Of a DNA stretch of 64,000 nt, positions 18,622 through 29,260 are shown piece by piece. Made by a program: the position numbers and the translations under genes. The notes beneath the pieces are model-generated. The model was not told where the DNA came from. It saw nothing but the letters and a program-made list of their open reading frames with translations, and made no database searches. The DNA is from an uncultured Sphingomonadales bacterium (GTDB lineage Bacteria; Pseudomonadota; Alphaproteobacteria; Sphingomonadales; Sphingomonadaceae), in assembly GCA_903839675.1 (NCBI GenBank), contig CAIMDB010000007.1, positions 175,112 to 239,111 on the forward strand. The letters are read 5' to 3'. Numbering within the stretch: the stretch's first letter is position 1; the number at the start of each line of letters is the position of its first letter.

Positions 18622-19842
18622 TCAGGCCCAGGCGGCCATTTCCTTTTCAAGGTTGGACCGGACCGCCTCGAAGAACTGTTCAGTGGTCATCCAAGCCTGA
18701 TCGGGGCCGATGAGGATCGCGAGATCCTTCGTCATCGCGCCGCTTTCGACGGTTTGGATGCAAACCCTCTCGAGCGTTTCGGCAAAGCGCGTCACGTCTG
18801 GCGTGTTGTCGAACTTGCCACGGTAGATGAGGCCACGCGTCCAAGCGAAGATCGACGCAATCGGGTTGGTCGACGTTGCCTTGCCCTGTTCGTGCATGCG
18901 GAAGTGGCGCGTTACCGTGCCATGTGCGGCTTCGGCTTCGACGGTCTTGCCGTCCGGCGTCATCAGAACTGACGTCATGAGGCCAAGCGAGCCAAAGCCC
19001 TGTGCGACCTGATCGGACTGAACGTCACCATCATAGTTCTTACAGGCCCAAACGAACTTGCCGCTCCACTTCAGCGCAGAGGCTACCATGTCATCGATAA
19101 GGCGATGTTCATAAACGATGCCAGCTTCCTTAAACTTGTCCTTGAACTCGTTCTCGAAAACTTCGGCGAACAGGTCCTTGAAGCGGCCATCATAGGCCTT
19201 CAGGATCGTGTTCTTGGTCGACAGGTACACCGGCCAGCCGAGGCCGAGGCCATAATTCATCGAGGCGCGCGCAAAGTCGCGGATCGAATCGTCGAGGTTG
19301 TACATCGCAAGGGCGACGCCCGGCGAAGGGAACTGGAAGACTTCTTCGTCGATCTTGTCGCCATTATCGCCATCCCAGACGAGACGCAGCTTGCCGGGGC
19401 CGGGGACGAGGAAATCAGTCGCCTTATACTGGTCACCAAAGGCATGACGGCCAACGACAATCGGGTCCGTCCAGCCCGGGATCAGCCGGGGTACGTTCTT
19501 GATGACGATCGGCTCGCGGAACACCACGCCGCCCAGAATGTTGCGGATGGTGCCGTTGGGCGACTTCCACATCTTCTTCAGGCCGAATTCTTCCACGCGC
19601 GCTTCGTCTGGCGTGATGGTGGCGCACTTAACGCCGACGCCATATTGCTTGATGGCATTGGCAGCGTCGACCGTGATTTGATCGCCTGTCTCGTCACGCT
19701 TTTCAACGGAGAGGTCATAATATTTCAGGTCGATATCGAGATAGGGCAGGATCAGCTTTTCGCGAATCCACTGCCAGATGATGCGGGTCATTTCGTCGCC
19801 GTCGATTTCAACGACAGGCGTGTTCACCTTGATCTTTGCCAT
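18622..19842 (-). CDS. icd: NADP-dependent isocitrate dehydrogenase
   Basis: A 406-residue isocitrate dehydrogenase of the eukaryote-like homodimeric subfamily common in alphaproteobacteria. It begins [19 protein letters not shown], has the substrate site [10 protein letters not shown] (Ser in SPNGT) and the C-terminal NADP-binding region [14 protein letters not shown]. It converts isocitrate to 2-oxoglutarate with CO2 and NADPH in the TCA cycle. The gene is transcribed alone and ends at a strong intrinsic terminator. Length and motifs are normal. Confidence 0.97.
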   Translation of the reverse strand: MAKIKVNTPVVEIDGDEMTRIIWQWIREKLILPYLDIDLKYYDLSVEKRDETGDQITVDAANAIKQYGVGVKCATITPDEARVEEFGLKKMWKSPNGTIRNILGGVVFREPIVIKNVPRLIPGWTDPIVVGRHAFGDQYKATDFLVPGPGKLRLVWDGDNGDKIDEEVFQFPSPGVALAMYNLDDSIRDFARASMNYGLGLGWPVYLSTKNTILKAYDGRFKDLFAEVFENEFKDKFKEAGIVYEHRLIDDMVASALKWSGKFVWACKNYDGDVQSDQVAQGFGSLGLMTSVLMTPDGKTVEAEAAHGTVTRHFRMHEQGKATSTNPIASIFAWTRGLIYRGKFDNTPDVTRFAETLERVCIQTVESGAMTKDLAILIGPDQAWMTTEQFFEAVRSNLEKEMAAWA

Positions 19843-19951
19843 GCTTCTCGTCTTTCCCTGGGGATGAGGTCTGGCGAGGCCTTAGGGCGGGATTTCGCTG
19901 CGATCAACCGCTCTGATTGTATGATGCGGCCCCTTTGCCTATGAAGGCGTT

Positions 19952-20686
19952 ATGACCGAACATGAAAAAGCCGTCGCTGCGGGCGAGGGCGTCAAATGGG
20001 CTTGGCCCGCTGTGCACCCGGAAGGGCGCAAATTCGCACTTATTTCAGCGGCTGTGGTTGCTGGGTTCTGGGTGCTTGGCTGGACATTTATATCTTGGCT
20101 CTTCGTTGGGCTCACCATTTGGATTCTCGCTTTCTTCCGGGATCCGATCCGCAGTGTGCCGCAAGACCCGAATGCGATCGTCGCACCTGCCGATGGCATG
20201 GTCACGCTCATCCAGACTGTGATGCCGCCGAAGGAGATTTCGGGCGGCGACGACCTCGCCGAGGAACATGTGGTGCGCGTATCGATTTTCATGAGTGTGT
20301 TTGACGTCCACATCAATCGTTCGCCCATTGCCGGCATCGTTCGCAAGATCGAGTATATTCCCGGGAAATTCCTCAATGCGGACCTCGACAAGGCGAGCGA
20401 AGACAATGAGCGCCAGCATTTCCTCGTTGAACGTGCGGACGGCGTGAAGATTGGCTTTACGCAGATTGCAGGGCTTGTTGCTCGCCGCATTGTGCCCTTC
20501 TCCAAGGTTGGAGACACCGTGACCGCAGGTGAACGCGTTGGCCTGATCCGTTTTGGGAGCCGCGTTGACGTCTATTTCCCTCAAGGAACCGCGCCGAAGG
20601 TTGCGCTTGGGCAGCGCTGCGTTGCCGGTGAAACCATCCTCGGCGTGATTGGGGACAGCACAGCCGCTGTCGCCATCACCCAATAA
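19952..20686 (+). CDS. psd: Phosphatidylserine decarboxylase proenzyme
   Basis: A 244-residue short-form phosphatidylserine decarboxylase. Two hydrophobic segments near residues 27-60 anchor it to the inner membrane. The family motif FDVHINRSP and the C-terminal self-cleavage region [12 protein letters not shown], where the serine becomes the pyruvoyl prosthetic group, are visible. It makes phosphatidylethanolamine from phosphatidylserine. AAGG lies 5 nt before the ATG. The gene sits 2 nt upstream of pssA, giving a complete two-step pathway in one operon. Confidence 0.96.
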   Translation: MTEHEKAVAAGEGVKWAWPAVHPEGRKFALISAAVVAGFWVLGWTFISWLFVGLTIWILAFFRDPIRSVPQDPNAIVAPADGMVTLIQTVMPPKEISGGDDLAEEHVVRVSIFMSVFDVHINRSPIAGIVRKIEYIPGKFLNADLDKASEDNERQHFLVERADGVKIGFTQIAGLVARRIVPFSKVGDTVTAGERVGLIRFGSRVDVYFPQGTAPKVALGQRCVAGETILGVIGDSTAAVAITQ

Positions 20687-20688
20687 CG

Positions 20689-21468
20689 ATGCCGGATAAC
20701 CGCCAGGGGATTAGTCTGCGCGCTGTTGTGCCGAACGCTGTCACTGCGCTGGCGCTGTGCTTTGGCCTAACGGGCATTCGCTTTGCCATCTCAGCCGCGG
20801 GCTATGATCCGCACCCCGGTGACTGGGAACGCGCGATTGGCGCGATTATCATCGCGGCGATGCTGGACGGCATAGATGGGCGGATTGCGCGCCTACTGAA
20901 AGCAGAGAGCCGCTTTGGCGCTGAACTTGATTCTCTGTCTGATGTCATCGCGTTCGGCGTTTCGCCTGCGATCATCATGTACCTTTGGTCTCTACAGAAT
21001 TTTCCGAAATTTGGCTGGATTTGCGCGCTGGCGATTGCGGTGTGCTGTGCCTTGCGCCTTGCGCGCTTCAATGCTGCCATTGATGCCGAGGACCAGCCCC
21101 ACAAATCCGCTGGTTTCTTGACGGGCGTTCCGGCGCCTGCGGGGGCGGGGATTGCTTTCCTGCCGCTCTATCTGTGGCTCGTCACGGAAAACGAACTATT
21201 TCGCAATCCCGTGATCGTTGCGCCTTGGATCGTTTTCGTGGCGATCCTGATGATTTCAAACGTGGCGACCTTTAGCTGGGGCTCAATCCGGCTGCGGCGC
21301 CATATCCGGCTTGAGGCCATCTTGCTGCTGGCATTGCTTGGAACAGCGCTGTTTTCAGAGCCGTGGATCACACTCATCGTGATCGCCGTCGGCTATATCG
21401 CGATGATCCCTTTCAGCGTCCGCAGCTATGCCAAGGTGAAAGCCGCGCGTCAGATTCAGCCTAACTAA
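20689..21468 (+). CDS. pssA: CDP-diacylglycerol--serine O-phosphatidyltransferase
   Basis: A 259-residue multi-pass membrane enzyme with the CDP-alcohol phosphatidyltransferase motif D-G-x2-A-R-x8-G-x3-D-x3-D, read here as DGIDGRIARL...GAELDSLSD around residues 65-90. It condenses CDP-diacylglycerol with serine to give phosphatidylserine, the substrate of the upstream psd product. About seven hydrophobic helices are visible. It begins 2 nt after the psd stop, so the pair is co-transcribed. Confidence 0.96.
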   Translation: MPDNRQGISLRAVVPNAVTALALCFGLTGIRFAISAAGYDPHPGDWERAIGAIIIAAMLDGIDGRIARLLKAESRFGAELDSLSDVIAFGVSPAIIMYLWSLQNFPKFGWICALAIAVCCALRLARFNAAIDAEDQPHKSAGFLTGVPAPAGAGIAFLPLYLWLVTENELFRNPVIVAPWIVFVAILMISNVATFSWGSIRLRRHIRLEAILLLALLGTALFSEPWITLIVIAVGYIAMIPFSVRSYAKVKAARQIQPN

Positions 21469-21476
21469 GCGCCGCC

Positions 21477-21695
21477 TTAGGCCGCCATGCGGAAGGCCGT
21501 TGCAGGGACCGTGGCTGATGCGAGAGCAGGGCGACGGCGCATGACGTACACTTTTGCGCACTCCACTTCTGCGGTCATGACCTGACCGGAAAGTGCAGAT
21601 TCGATCCGTTCTGCCGCGTCAGACAACATGCCGCGAATCAACAATCCGGCAAAACCCAGAACCGTAGCGAAGAACATGAAAGCGACGATTTGCAT
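21477..21695 (-). CDS. Small single-pass membrane protein, unknown
   Basis: A 72-residue protein with one N-terminal hydrophobic helix (IVAFMFFATVLGFAGLLIRGML) and a short basic C-terminal tail. No family is recognised. The start is well supported by AAGGAG 7 nt upstream of the ATG at 21695. It is convergent with pssA, ending 8 nt from the pssA stop. Confidence 0.6.
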   Translation of the reverse strand: MQIVAFMFFATVLGFAGLLIRGMLSDAAERIESALSGQVMTAEVECAKVYVMRRRPALASATVPATAFRMAA

Positions 21696-21811
21696 AGCGA
21701 TCTCCTTTTGTTCTCACGTTAATGATCCTGATTTGTTCCATCGTCAAGCGAAAAAAGAACAAGCCCAGAACGGGCCTGCAGATCTGTAGCGATTTGGGAG
21801 AAAAGTGAGAG

Positions 21812-21886
21812 TGGCTCCCCGGGCCTGATTCGAACAGGCGGCCGTCCGATTAACAGTCGGATGCTCTACCGCTGAGCTACCGGGGA
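21812..21886 (-). tRNA. tRNA-Asn (anticodon GTT)
   Basis: A 75-nt cloverleaf on the minus strand with CCA encoded at 21814-21812. The acceptor stem is TCCCCGG with CCGGGGA and the discriminator is G. The anticodon stem TCCGA/TCGGA encloses CTGTTAA, giving anticodon GTT (asparagine). The T-loop is TTCGAAT. Confidence 0.96.
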
Positions 21887-21936
21887 ACGCTCTACAGGCG
21901 GCGCGTATAGCAGGCCAATTCTGCTTGGCAACCCGT

Positions 21937-22701
21937 TCAGACTGCAAATTGCTCCATGGCAATCCGATCGTCGAGTGCATGTTCGGGATCGAACATCATT
22001 GTGAGCTTTGTGGTGCGGTCTGTGGTGACACGGACGGATGCAACGTCACGGACCTCCTGTTGGTCGGCCACAGCGCTCACAGGGCGCTTAACGGGGTCGA
22101 GAACGCGGAACTGCAAGGTGGCATTGTCGGGCAAGATGGCACCGCGCCAGCGGCGGGGTCGAAACGGGCTGATCGGCGTGAGCGCGAGCAGCGGAGAATC
22201 GAGGGGAAGGATCGGCCCTTGAGCGGAAAGATTATACGCGGTTGACCCGGTGGGCGTGGCCACAAGGACACCGTCGCAGACCAATTCCTCCAGAACAATG
22301 CGGCCGTTGACTTCCACTTCCAGCTTTGCGGTCTGGCGCGTCTCACGCAGCAGCGACACTTCGTTGATGGCGGGGCTGGAGACCTGCTCTCCATCAATGG
22401 TCTCCGCCTCCATGCGCAACGGGCAGATATGGAAGGATTTCGCCTTTGCGAGGCGTTCGTCGAGGGCTTCAACGCGCCAATCGTTCATAAGGAAACCAAC
22501 GGTACCCAAATTCATGCCGAAAACAGGCACGATGCGCTTGCGACCCAACATGCCGTGGAGGGTTTGCAGCATGAAGCCGTCGCCGCCGAGTGCGACGATC
22601 ATGTCCGCTTCCCTTAAGTCCGCCCAATCATAGGCGTTGCGAAGCTGTTCCGCCGCTTCTTGAGCAGGAGCGGTCGGCGAGACGAGCAGTGCGCGTTTCA
22701 T
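21937..22701 (-). CDS. nadK: NAD kinase
   Basis: A 254-residue ATP-NAD kinase with the GGDG phosphate-binding motif (ALGGDGFMLQTLH near residue 38), the NLGTVGFLMND segment and the C-terminal TPTGSTAYNLSAQGP region. It phosphorylates NAD+ to NADP+ in the cytoplasm. The ATG at 22701 overlaps the moaA stop by 4 nt, so the two genes are translationally coupled. Confidence 0.96.
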   Translation of the reverse strand: MKRALLVSPTAPAQEAAEQLRNAYDWADLREADMIVALGGDGFMLQTLHGMLGRKRIVPVFGMNLGTVGFLMNDWRVEALDERLAKAKSFHICPLRMEAETIDGEQVSSPAINEVSLLRETRQTAKLEVEVNGRIVLEELVCDGVLVATPTGSTAYNLSAQGPILPLDSPLLALTPISPFRPRRWRGAILPDNATLQFRVLDPVKRPVSAVADQQEVRDVASVRVTTDRTTKLTMMFDPEHALDDRIAMEQFAV

Positions 22702-23693
22702 CCGCCGGTGACGCTCATATGGCGCTGCGTGGCAGCAAAGCCGAGGTTGAAATCATGGCGTTCTGGTTTCGCGCCAATGGCTTGGTCGAGTAGCTTGTAA
22801 AACAAGGTCGGGTCGTCTCCACGTAAGGCGCCCCGCAAATCGACATGATCTTCATGGCCTAGGCACATATAAAGCTTTCCAGACGCCGATACGCGGACGC
22901 GATTGCACGACGCGCAGAAATTGGCAGTGAGTGGTGAAATGAAGCCCACGCGGGTCGCGGCGCCCTCAACGGACCAATATCGCGCAGGCCCGCCGGTGCG
23001 GTGGGTGGACGGAAGCAGGTTAAACGACTGTTCCAGCGTCTCGCGGACCGCTGTCAGAGGATAAAAGCGGTCTGTCCGGTCTTCGTCGATATGCCCGAGC
23101 GGCATTGTTTCGATAAAGGACAGGTCAAAGCCTTGGGACACGCACCAGGCAAGCATGTCGCTATATTCATCATCATTGAGAGATTTCAGCGCGACCATGT
23201 TGATTTTAATCGAAAATCCACGAGCGCGAGCAGCTTCAAGCCCCTCCAGAACAGTGTCCAGTCGGCCGATCCGCGTGATCTGCGCAAACCGGTTTGCATC
23301 AAGTGTGTCGAGGCTGACATTGATGCGGCGAATGCCTGCGTCCCAAAGGTCATCGGCATGTTTGGCAAGGCTTGCGCCGTTTGTCGTCATCGTCAGCTCG
23401 TCCAGACCGTGTCCGATCAAGCGGCCGATTTGGCGCGCCACGTCGGTCGCGCCGCGCCGGACGAGGGGCTCTCCACCCGTCAAGCGGATGCGACGGACAC
23501 CGCGCGCGACGAAGGCTTCTGCCAGCCGGGCGATTTCTTCGAGTGAGAGAATCTCGCTGCGGGGCAGGAATTCCATCTGCTCTGCCATGCAATAACGGCA
23601 GCGCATGTCGCACCGGTCTGTCAAAGACAGGCGCACATAGCTGATCTGCCGCCCATAGCGGTCTTCCAGTGCTGTGTTTGTTCCGCATCCCAT
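22698..23693 (-). CDS. moaA: GTP 3',8-cyclase MoaA
   Basis: A 331-residue radical SAM enzyme that starts molybdenum cofactor synthesis by cyclising GTP. The N-terminal cluster ligands are Cys28, Cys32 and Cys35 (CDMRCRYC). The C-terminal cluster region is CASCNRVRV with a later MCLG, and the protein ends in the conserved Gly-Gly needed for catalysis. I chose ATG 23693; an in-frame TTG at 23729 would add 12 residues that do not look like the family. nadK follows with a 4-nt overlap. Confidence 0.95.
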   Translation of the reverse strand: MGCGTNTALEDRYGRQISYVRLSLTDRCDMRCRYCMAEQMEFLPRSEILSLEEIARLAEAFVARGVRRIRLTGGEPLVRRGATDVARQIGRLIGHGLDELTMTTNGASLAKHADDLWDAGIRRINVSLDTLDANRFAQITRIGRLDTVLEGLEAARARGFSIKINMVALKSLNDDEYSDMLAWCVSQGFDLSFIETMPLGHIDEDRTDRFYPLTAVRETLEQSFNLLPSTHRTGGPARYWSVEGAATRVGFISPLTANFCASCNRVRVSASGKLYMCLGHEDHVDLRGALRGDDPTLFYKLLDQAIGAKPERHDFNLGFAATQRHMSVTGG

Positions 23694-23779
23694 GGGGGCG
23701 GTGCTAGTGCGGACAGCGGCAGGGGACAAGTCCTGTTCAAATTAGGAAATTCCCAAGGCCTTGGCGCTAAGGCACCTTT

Positions 23780-25483
23780 GTGAAGCATTCTCTTCCCTCA
23801 GACGTCCAGAAAGGCGCGGCGGCACCGGTCATGGTGTATTCGCAATCGCGCCGTGATGAGATCCTTGCAGCCGTCACGGGGTTGGGGTGGCGCGCGTCCG
23901 CGTCTAGACGCGTTGCGGGCCTGCAGGGGCGCATCATCGGGTCGGGGGCTGACGTTCTGCTTTTCGACGGTTGCGTTGATCCGGACGCCAGCGCATCTGT
24001 TGCGTCCCTCGCCCCGAAGCTCGGCCGCAATGGCGTTGCGATTGTAGCTATGTATCCTGCGGGGTCCGAAAGTGCCTTGGAACTGGTTAATGCCGGGGCG
24101 ACGCACCTTCTCTCAGAACCCTATAGTGCAGCAGAACTTCAGGCCGTGCTTATCTCTGCAAAACGCTATGCCGCCCGCGCCATGGCAACTTCAGGGGTTT
24201 TGCCACCCGTAGACGCAGATTCTCTGACAGGCCTTGCCGATAGCGCGGAACTCCGCCGCTGGCTGGAACGCAATGGCCAAACCGAAACGGTCTGGCTCCT
24301 CATCGTCAACATCACACGCTTTGATGCGATCAACGAAGCCTTGGGCGCCAATGTTGCCGATGCTGTGCTGCGCGCCGTCGGGCACCGGCTTGAGCCGCTG
24401 GTTGCCGAATCGGGCCTCAATTGCATCACGGCGCGAATGGCCGGTGCAGAATTTGGCGTGGCGATGGTCGGGGATATATCGCCCGACCAACTGCTTCTTT
24501 TGGCTGAAGCGATTGTTGAGCGTGTCGGCCAACCCGTGGCCGTTGACGGAAAGACGGTCCGGCTTGGGTGTCACATCGGGATTGCAGTTGCCGAGGCTGG
24601 TGCGAAAGATCGCGGGTCGATCGTCCGTCGCGCCGCCAAGGCGGTGGTTGATGCGCGCAAGGAAGATACAGGGCCAATCCGCCTTGTGACGACTGGAGAC
24701 ACCAAGGTTGCGGGTCGTATTTCTGCACTGCAGGCTGATCTGCGCAACGCGCTGGCCAAAGGCGAGATTGAAATCCTTTTCCAGCCGCAATTTGCCATTG
24801 CGAGCGGACGTATTGACGGTGTGGAGGCATTGGCACGCTGGCAGCATCCGAAATATGGCCTGATCGGCGCAAAAACGCTGTTCACGGTGGCGGAGCAGTC
24901 AGATTATCTTGTGGAACTGTCAGCCCATATCCAGCGCCGCGCGCTGGAGCTCGCCGCGGCTTGGCCGAAGTCGCTTTCGCGCCTGCGCTTGTCAGTCAAT
25001 GTCACTGCACGCGATATCAAGCATCCCGGCTTTGCGCAGCGGTTTCTGGCTCGGGTGGAGTCGTGCGGCTTTGCACGGACGCGGCTGACGGTGGAAGTCA
25101 CTGAGACGGGCCTGATGGAGGATCTTGACGCCTCAGCGAAGGTCCTTGCCAAGTTTCGCTCTGCGGGGTGCCGTGTTGCCATTGATGACTTTGGCACGGG
25201 CTATTCCAGCCTTGCCTATCTTAAGGCGCTTCCGGCCGATTATCTCAAGCTGGACCACGGCTTGTCGGCGGAAATCACCGGAACGGAGCGCGACAGCGTT
25301 GTGGTGCGCGGTGCCATAGACATGGCCCATTCTCTAGGTTTGTCGGTCATCGCAGAGGGTGTTGAAAGCGAAGGCCAACTTGGCCTTCTCGCCCGTGCCG
25401 GATGTAGCCACTTCCAAGGATTTCTGAGGGCCGGCCCGCTCAATGTGGCCGCCCTTCAGAAACTTGTTGAAGCTGAGGCCTAG
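23780..25483 (+). CDS. EAL-domain c-di-GMP phosphodiesterase with degenerate GGDEF
   Basis: A 567-residue signalling protein with no membrane segment. Residues 17-130 look like a receiver-type domain. A GGDEF-like domain follows whose active loop reads AGAEF at 221-225, so diguanylate cyclase activity is unlikely. The EAL domain is intact: EAL at 349-351, then ETE-type VEVTETG, DDFGTGYSS, the catalytic lysine region DYLKLDHG and EGVE. It should hydrolyse c-di-GMP to pGpG, with the GGDEF part perhaps sensing GTP. The GTG start at 23780 has AAGG 8 nt upstream. It is monocistronic and divergent from moaA. Confidence 0.88.
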   Translation: MKHSLPSDVQKGAAAPVMVYSQSRRDEILAAVTGLGWRASASRRVAGLQGRIIGSGADVLLFDGCVDPDASASVASLAPKLGRNGVAIVAMYPAGSESALELVNAGATHLLSEPYSAAELQAVLISAKRYAARAMATSGVLPPVDADSLTGLADSAELRRWLERNGQTETVWLLIVNITRFDAINEALGANVADAVLRAVGHRLEPLVAESGLNCITARMAGAEFGVAMVGDISPDQLLLLAEAIVERVGQPVAVDGKTVRLGCHIGIAVAEAGAKDRGSIVRRAAKAVVDARKEDTGPIRLVTTGDTKVAGRISALQADLRNALAKGEIEILFQPQFAIASGRIDGVEALARWQHPKYGLIGAKTLFTVAEQSDYLVELSAHIQRRALELAAAWPKSLSRLRLSVNVTARDIKHPGFAQRFLARVESCGFARTRLTVEVTETGLMEDLDASAKVLAKFRSAGCRVAIDDFGTGYSSLAYLKALPADYLKLDHGLSAEITGTERDSVVVRGAIDMAHSLGLSVIAEGVESEGQLGLLARAGCSHFQGFLRAGPLNVAALQKLVEAEA

Positions 25484-25719
25484 TTGCCTTTGGCCGGCGC
25501 CAGAACTTCGGGTTGAAGGAGCCGGTGCATGTGGACGACCACATATTTCATTTCGGCATCGTCGACAGTCCGCTGCGCGGCATTCCGCCAGGCTTCTTCA
25601 GCGCTCTTATAGTCTGCGAAGAACCCGACGACGTCCATTGACTTCAAGTCGGCGAAATCGAGTGTGCGGGGGTCCTTAACGCGGCCACCGAACACCAGAT
25701 GCAGTTTGCTATCGCTCAT
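25480..25719 (-). CDS. DUF4170 family protein
   Basis: A 79-residue alphaproteobacterial protein of the DUF4170 family, recognised by LHLVFGGRVKDPRTLDFADL and the central VGFFADYKSAEEAWRNAAQ. It has no signal or membrane segment and its function is unknown. Its ATG at 25719 overlaps the stop of the upstream DUF883-like gene (25716), so it is the last gene of that cluster. It is convergent with the EAL gene, overlapping by 4 nt. Confidence 0.8.
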   Translation of the reverse strand: MSDSKLHLVFGGRVKDPRTLDFADLKSMDVVGFFADYKSAEEAWRNAAQRTVDDAEMKYVVVHMHRLLQPEVLAPAKGN

Positions 25720-26207
25720 TCTTTCCCTTTGCGTATTGTCTTGGCTGCGGCTGTACCGGCTGTCGTTGCGGCCTTCCCGATTTTTCCGGCGAGCTCGCGA
25801 GCCGTTTGGCGTGCGGCATCCGATGTCAGCCCTAGCGCAAAAAGTTCCGCCTTGGCAACGTCACCAGCAACTTTCGCCGCAGCCTTTGCTGTTTTTCTGA
25901 CGCTACGGCCAACAGGGCCTGCGATCTTTGTTTCGCGCGCGGTGCGGGGCAGGGCGGCTGCGATGATGGCACCGATCGCCAGTCCCCCGGCAATGGCGGC
26001 CAGCGGGTTGCTGTCGAATTGCTGAGATGTCGTCTGGGCTGCAGCTTTTGCCTTTTCGCGCGTGACGGTGGCGGTCTCTTTGGCGCGAGCCTTGCCCGCT
26101 TCAAGGGCGTCATGCGCCTTTGTCTTTCCGGTCGCCAGCGCCTGTTCGGCCTTCCCGCGAACGTCGTTATAACGGGCGCTTGCCTTGGAACGGAGGTTGT
26201 CAGTCAT
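25716..26207 (-). CDS. DUF883/YqjD-like membrane-associated protein
   Basis: A 163-residue alanine- and lysine-rich helical protein. The N-terminal half has repeated charged helices (KAEQALATGKTKAHDALEAG), typical of coiled-coil stress proteins of the ElaB/YqjD type. One hydrophobic segment, NPLAAIAGGLAIGAIIAAALP, follows. The C-terminal half is again basic and alanine-rich. I chose ATG 26207, which has AGGA about 8 nt upstream. It belongs to a run of four small same-strand genes and may tether soluble components to the membrane. Function is unproven. Confidence 0.65.
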   Translation of the reverse strand: MTDNLRSKASARYNDVRGKAEQALATGKTKAHDALEAGKARAKETATVTREKAKAAAQTTSQQFDSNPLAAIAGGLAIGAIIAAALPRTARETKIAGPVGRSVRKTAKAAAKVAGDVAKAELFALGLTSDAARQTARELAGKIGKAATTAGTAAAKTIRKGKE

Positions 26208-26463
26208 GGCGCGGTTCCTTTCTGATACGCCGGACAAGACCGGCAAGGGGTTTGCGAAACAAGAAGGCGAGAACGCCTAAGCCGAGGGCGACAACGGCGA
26301 CAGGCTGGGCCTGAAAGGCGCCGGTGACGCCCCGCTTGGTTTTGGCTGCCGCGCGCTTGCCGAGTTTTACGGGCGTCATGTTGTGACGCGCGAGGGAAAG
26401 ACTGTCCTCAAAACGAGCCTTGGCGGCGCGCGCTTTGGCCAATGCGTCATCACGCTGTGTCAT
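26200..26463 (-). CDS. Small basic membrane protein (DUF3618-like)
   Basis: An 87-residue protein starting MTQRDDALAKARAAKARFED with a SLARHNMTPVKLG segment and a single C-terminal hydrophobic helix (QPVAVVALGLGVLAFLFRKPLAGL). It ends in a basic tail. It resembles the small DUF3618-type proteins that travel with holin-like genes. ATG 26463 overlaps the upstream gene's stop by 4 nt. Confidence 0.55.
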   Translation of the reverse strand: MTQRDDALAKARAAKARFEDSLSLARHNMTPVKLGKRAAAKTKRGVTGAFQAQPVAVVALGLGVLAFLFRKPLAGLVRRIRKEPRHD

Positions 26464-26819
26464 GGCTTTTCCCAAGGTCTGGTCACCTGGTTGAGGTGGC
26501 TAAGGCCCAAGCGGACCAATACATAGACCAGTAGGCCAAAGCCTGCCGACACGATCAGAATGGACCACCCCATGCCCAAGGCTTGCCCGATCCAGATCAT
26601 CAGGCCGACCACAATCGCGACGATCAAAGCGAACGCCAGAACGCCAGCGACAGCCATGAAGCCGATCGCTGGACCAAAATGGGATTTTCTGTCGCCGAGC
26701 TCCTCGCGAACATAGTTCATCTCTGCCCGGGCATAGTCCTTCGTATCGGCAACGAGCTGACCAATGAGGTCGCGCACGCTTGGGCCATCAACGTCCGTCG
26801 GGGGTGGTTCAGCGTCCAT
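26460..26819 (-). CDS. Phage-holin-like (DUF1469 type) membrane protein
   Basis: A 119-residue protein: a charged N-terminal helix (LIGQLVADTKDYARAEMNYVREEL) followed by two membrane helices (GFMAVAGVLAFALIVAIVVG and ILIVSAGFGLLVYVLVRLG). This is the layout of the Phage_holin_3_6/DUF1469 superfamily, which is mostly chromosomal rather than phage. I chose ATG 26819; an upstream GTG at 26855 would overlap the preceding gene. The cluster context suggests an envelope stress role. Confidence 0.75.
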   Translation of the reverse strand: MDAEPPPTDVDGPSVRDLIGQLVADTKDYARAEMNYVREELGDRKSHFGPAIGFMAVAGVLAFALIVAIVVGLMIWIGQALGMGWSILIVSAGFGLLVYVLVRLGLSHLNQVTRPWEKP

Positions 26820-26829
26820 CGGCTCGCAA

Positions 26830-28766
<1,937 letters not shown>

Positions 28767-28804
28767 TCAACTGAGTCGTTTTTACGACCAGTCGGGGTTG
28801 ACCG

Positions 28805-28826
28805 CTTGAATCGCTTGTGATTCAAG
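28805..28826 (+). promoter_or_regulatory. Hairpin overlapping the ftsB ribosome-binding site
   Basis: CTTGAATC (28805-28812) and its exact reverse complement (28819-28826) form an 8-bp stem with a 6-nt loop. The likely Shine-Dalgarno AAGGA (28824-28828) starts inside the right arm, 5 nt before the ATG at 28834. The hairpin could limit ftsB translation. Alternatively it could be an mRNA end-protecting structure for eno. Confidence 0.45.
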
Positions 28827-28833
28827 GACCTGC

Positions 28834-29145
28834 ATGAAGAGGGCGAGAAATATTTGGAACATGCTTCGGTCGGCGGCCACGCCGGCCTTTGCCATGATCA
28901 TCGTTGCCTTCTTTGGCGGCTATGCCCTTTTTGGCGCCAATGGGGTGCTGGCCGGCTTTGAATACCGGCAGATGCTGGAGAAGCGGCAGGCTGAATTGGC
29001 CCTGCTTCAAAAAGAAAAGGCCGAAGTGGCGAACCGCGTCGTGCTGCTCGACCCGAAACGCGCCAATCCTGATCTGGTTGATGAACTTGTCCGTCGTGAA
29101 TTGGGCCTTGCCCACCCTGATGAGGTCATCATTCCGCTCCGTTGA
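28834..29145 (+). CDS. ftsB: Septum formation initiator FtsB/DivIC-like
   Basis: A 103-residue bitopic protein: a short basic cytoplasmic end, one membrane helix (PAFAMIIVAFFGGYALFG), then a coiled coil (RQMLEKRQAELALLQKEKAEVANRV, residues about 47-71) and a conserved end LVDELVRRELGLAHPDEVI. It is the FtsB partner in the FtsQBL division complex. The position between eno and pdhA is conserved in alphaproteobacteria. Confidence 0.9.
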   Translation: MKRARNIWNMLRSAATPAFAMIIVAFFGGYALFGANGVLAGFEYRQMLEKRQAELALLQKEKAEVANRVVLLDPKRANPDLVDELVRRELGLAHPDEVIIPLR

Positions 29146-29260
29146 GCGGCTGCATTCGTTTCCGTAGCGTCAAAAAGGTTGCCAGCGGCGTTGCCGCCGG
29201 GCCCTAATGCTGCTTATAGGCGTGGTTCCAATTCTCCCCAGGATCGAGGAAGGTTTCCAC

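Noticed and set aside
26460..26819. Prophage remnant based on the holin-like protein
   Set aside because: The family is mostly chromosomal, neighbours are stress/membrane proteins, and no other phage gene is nearby.
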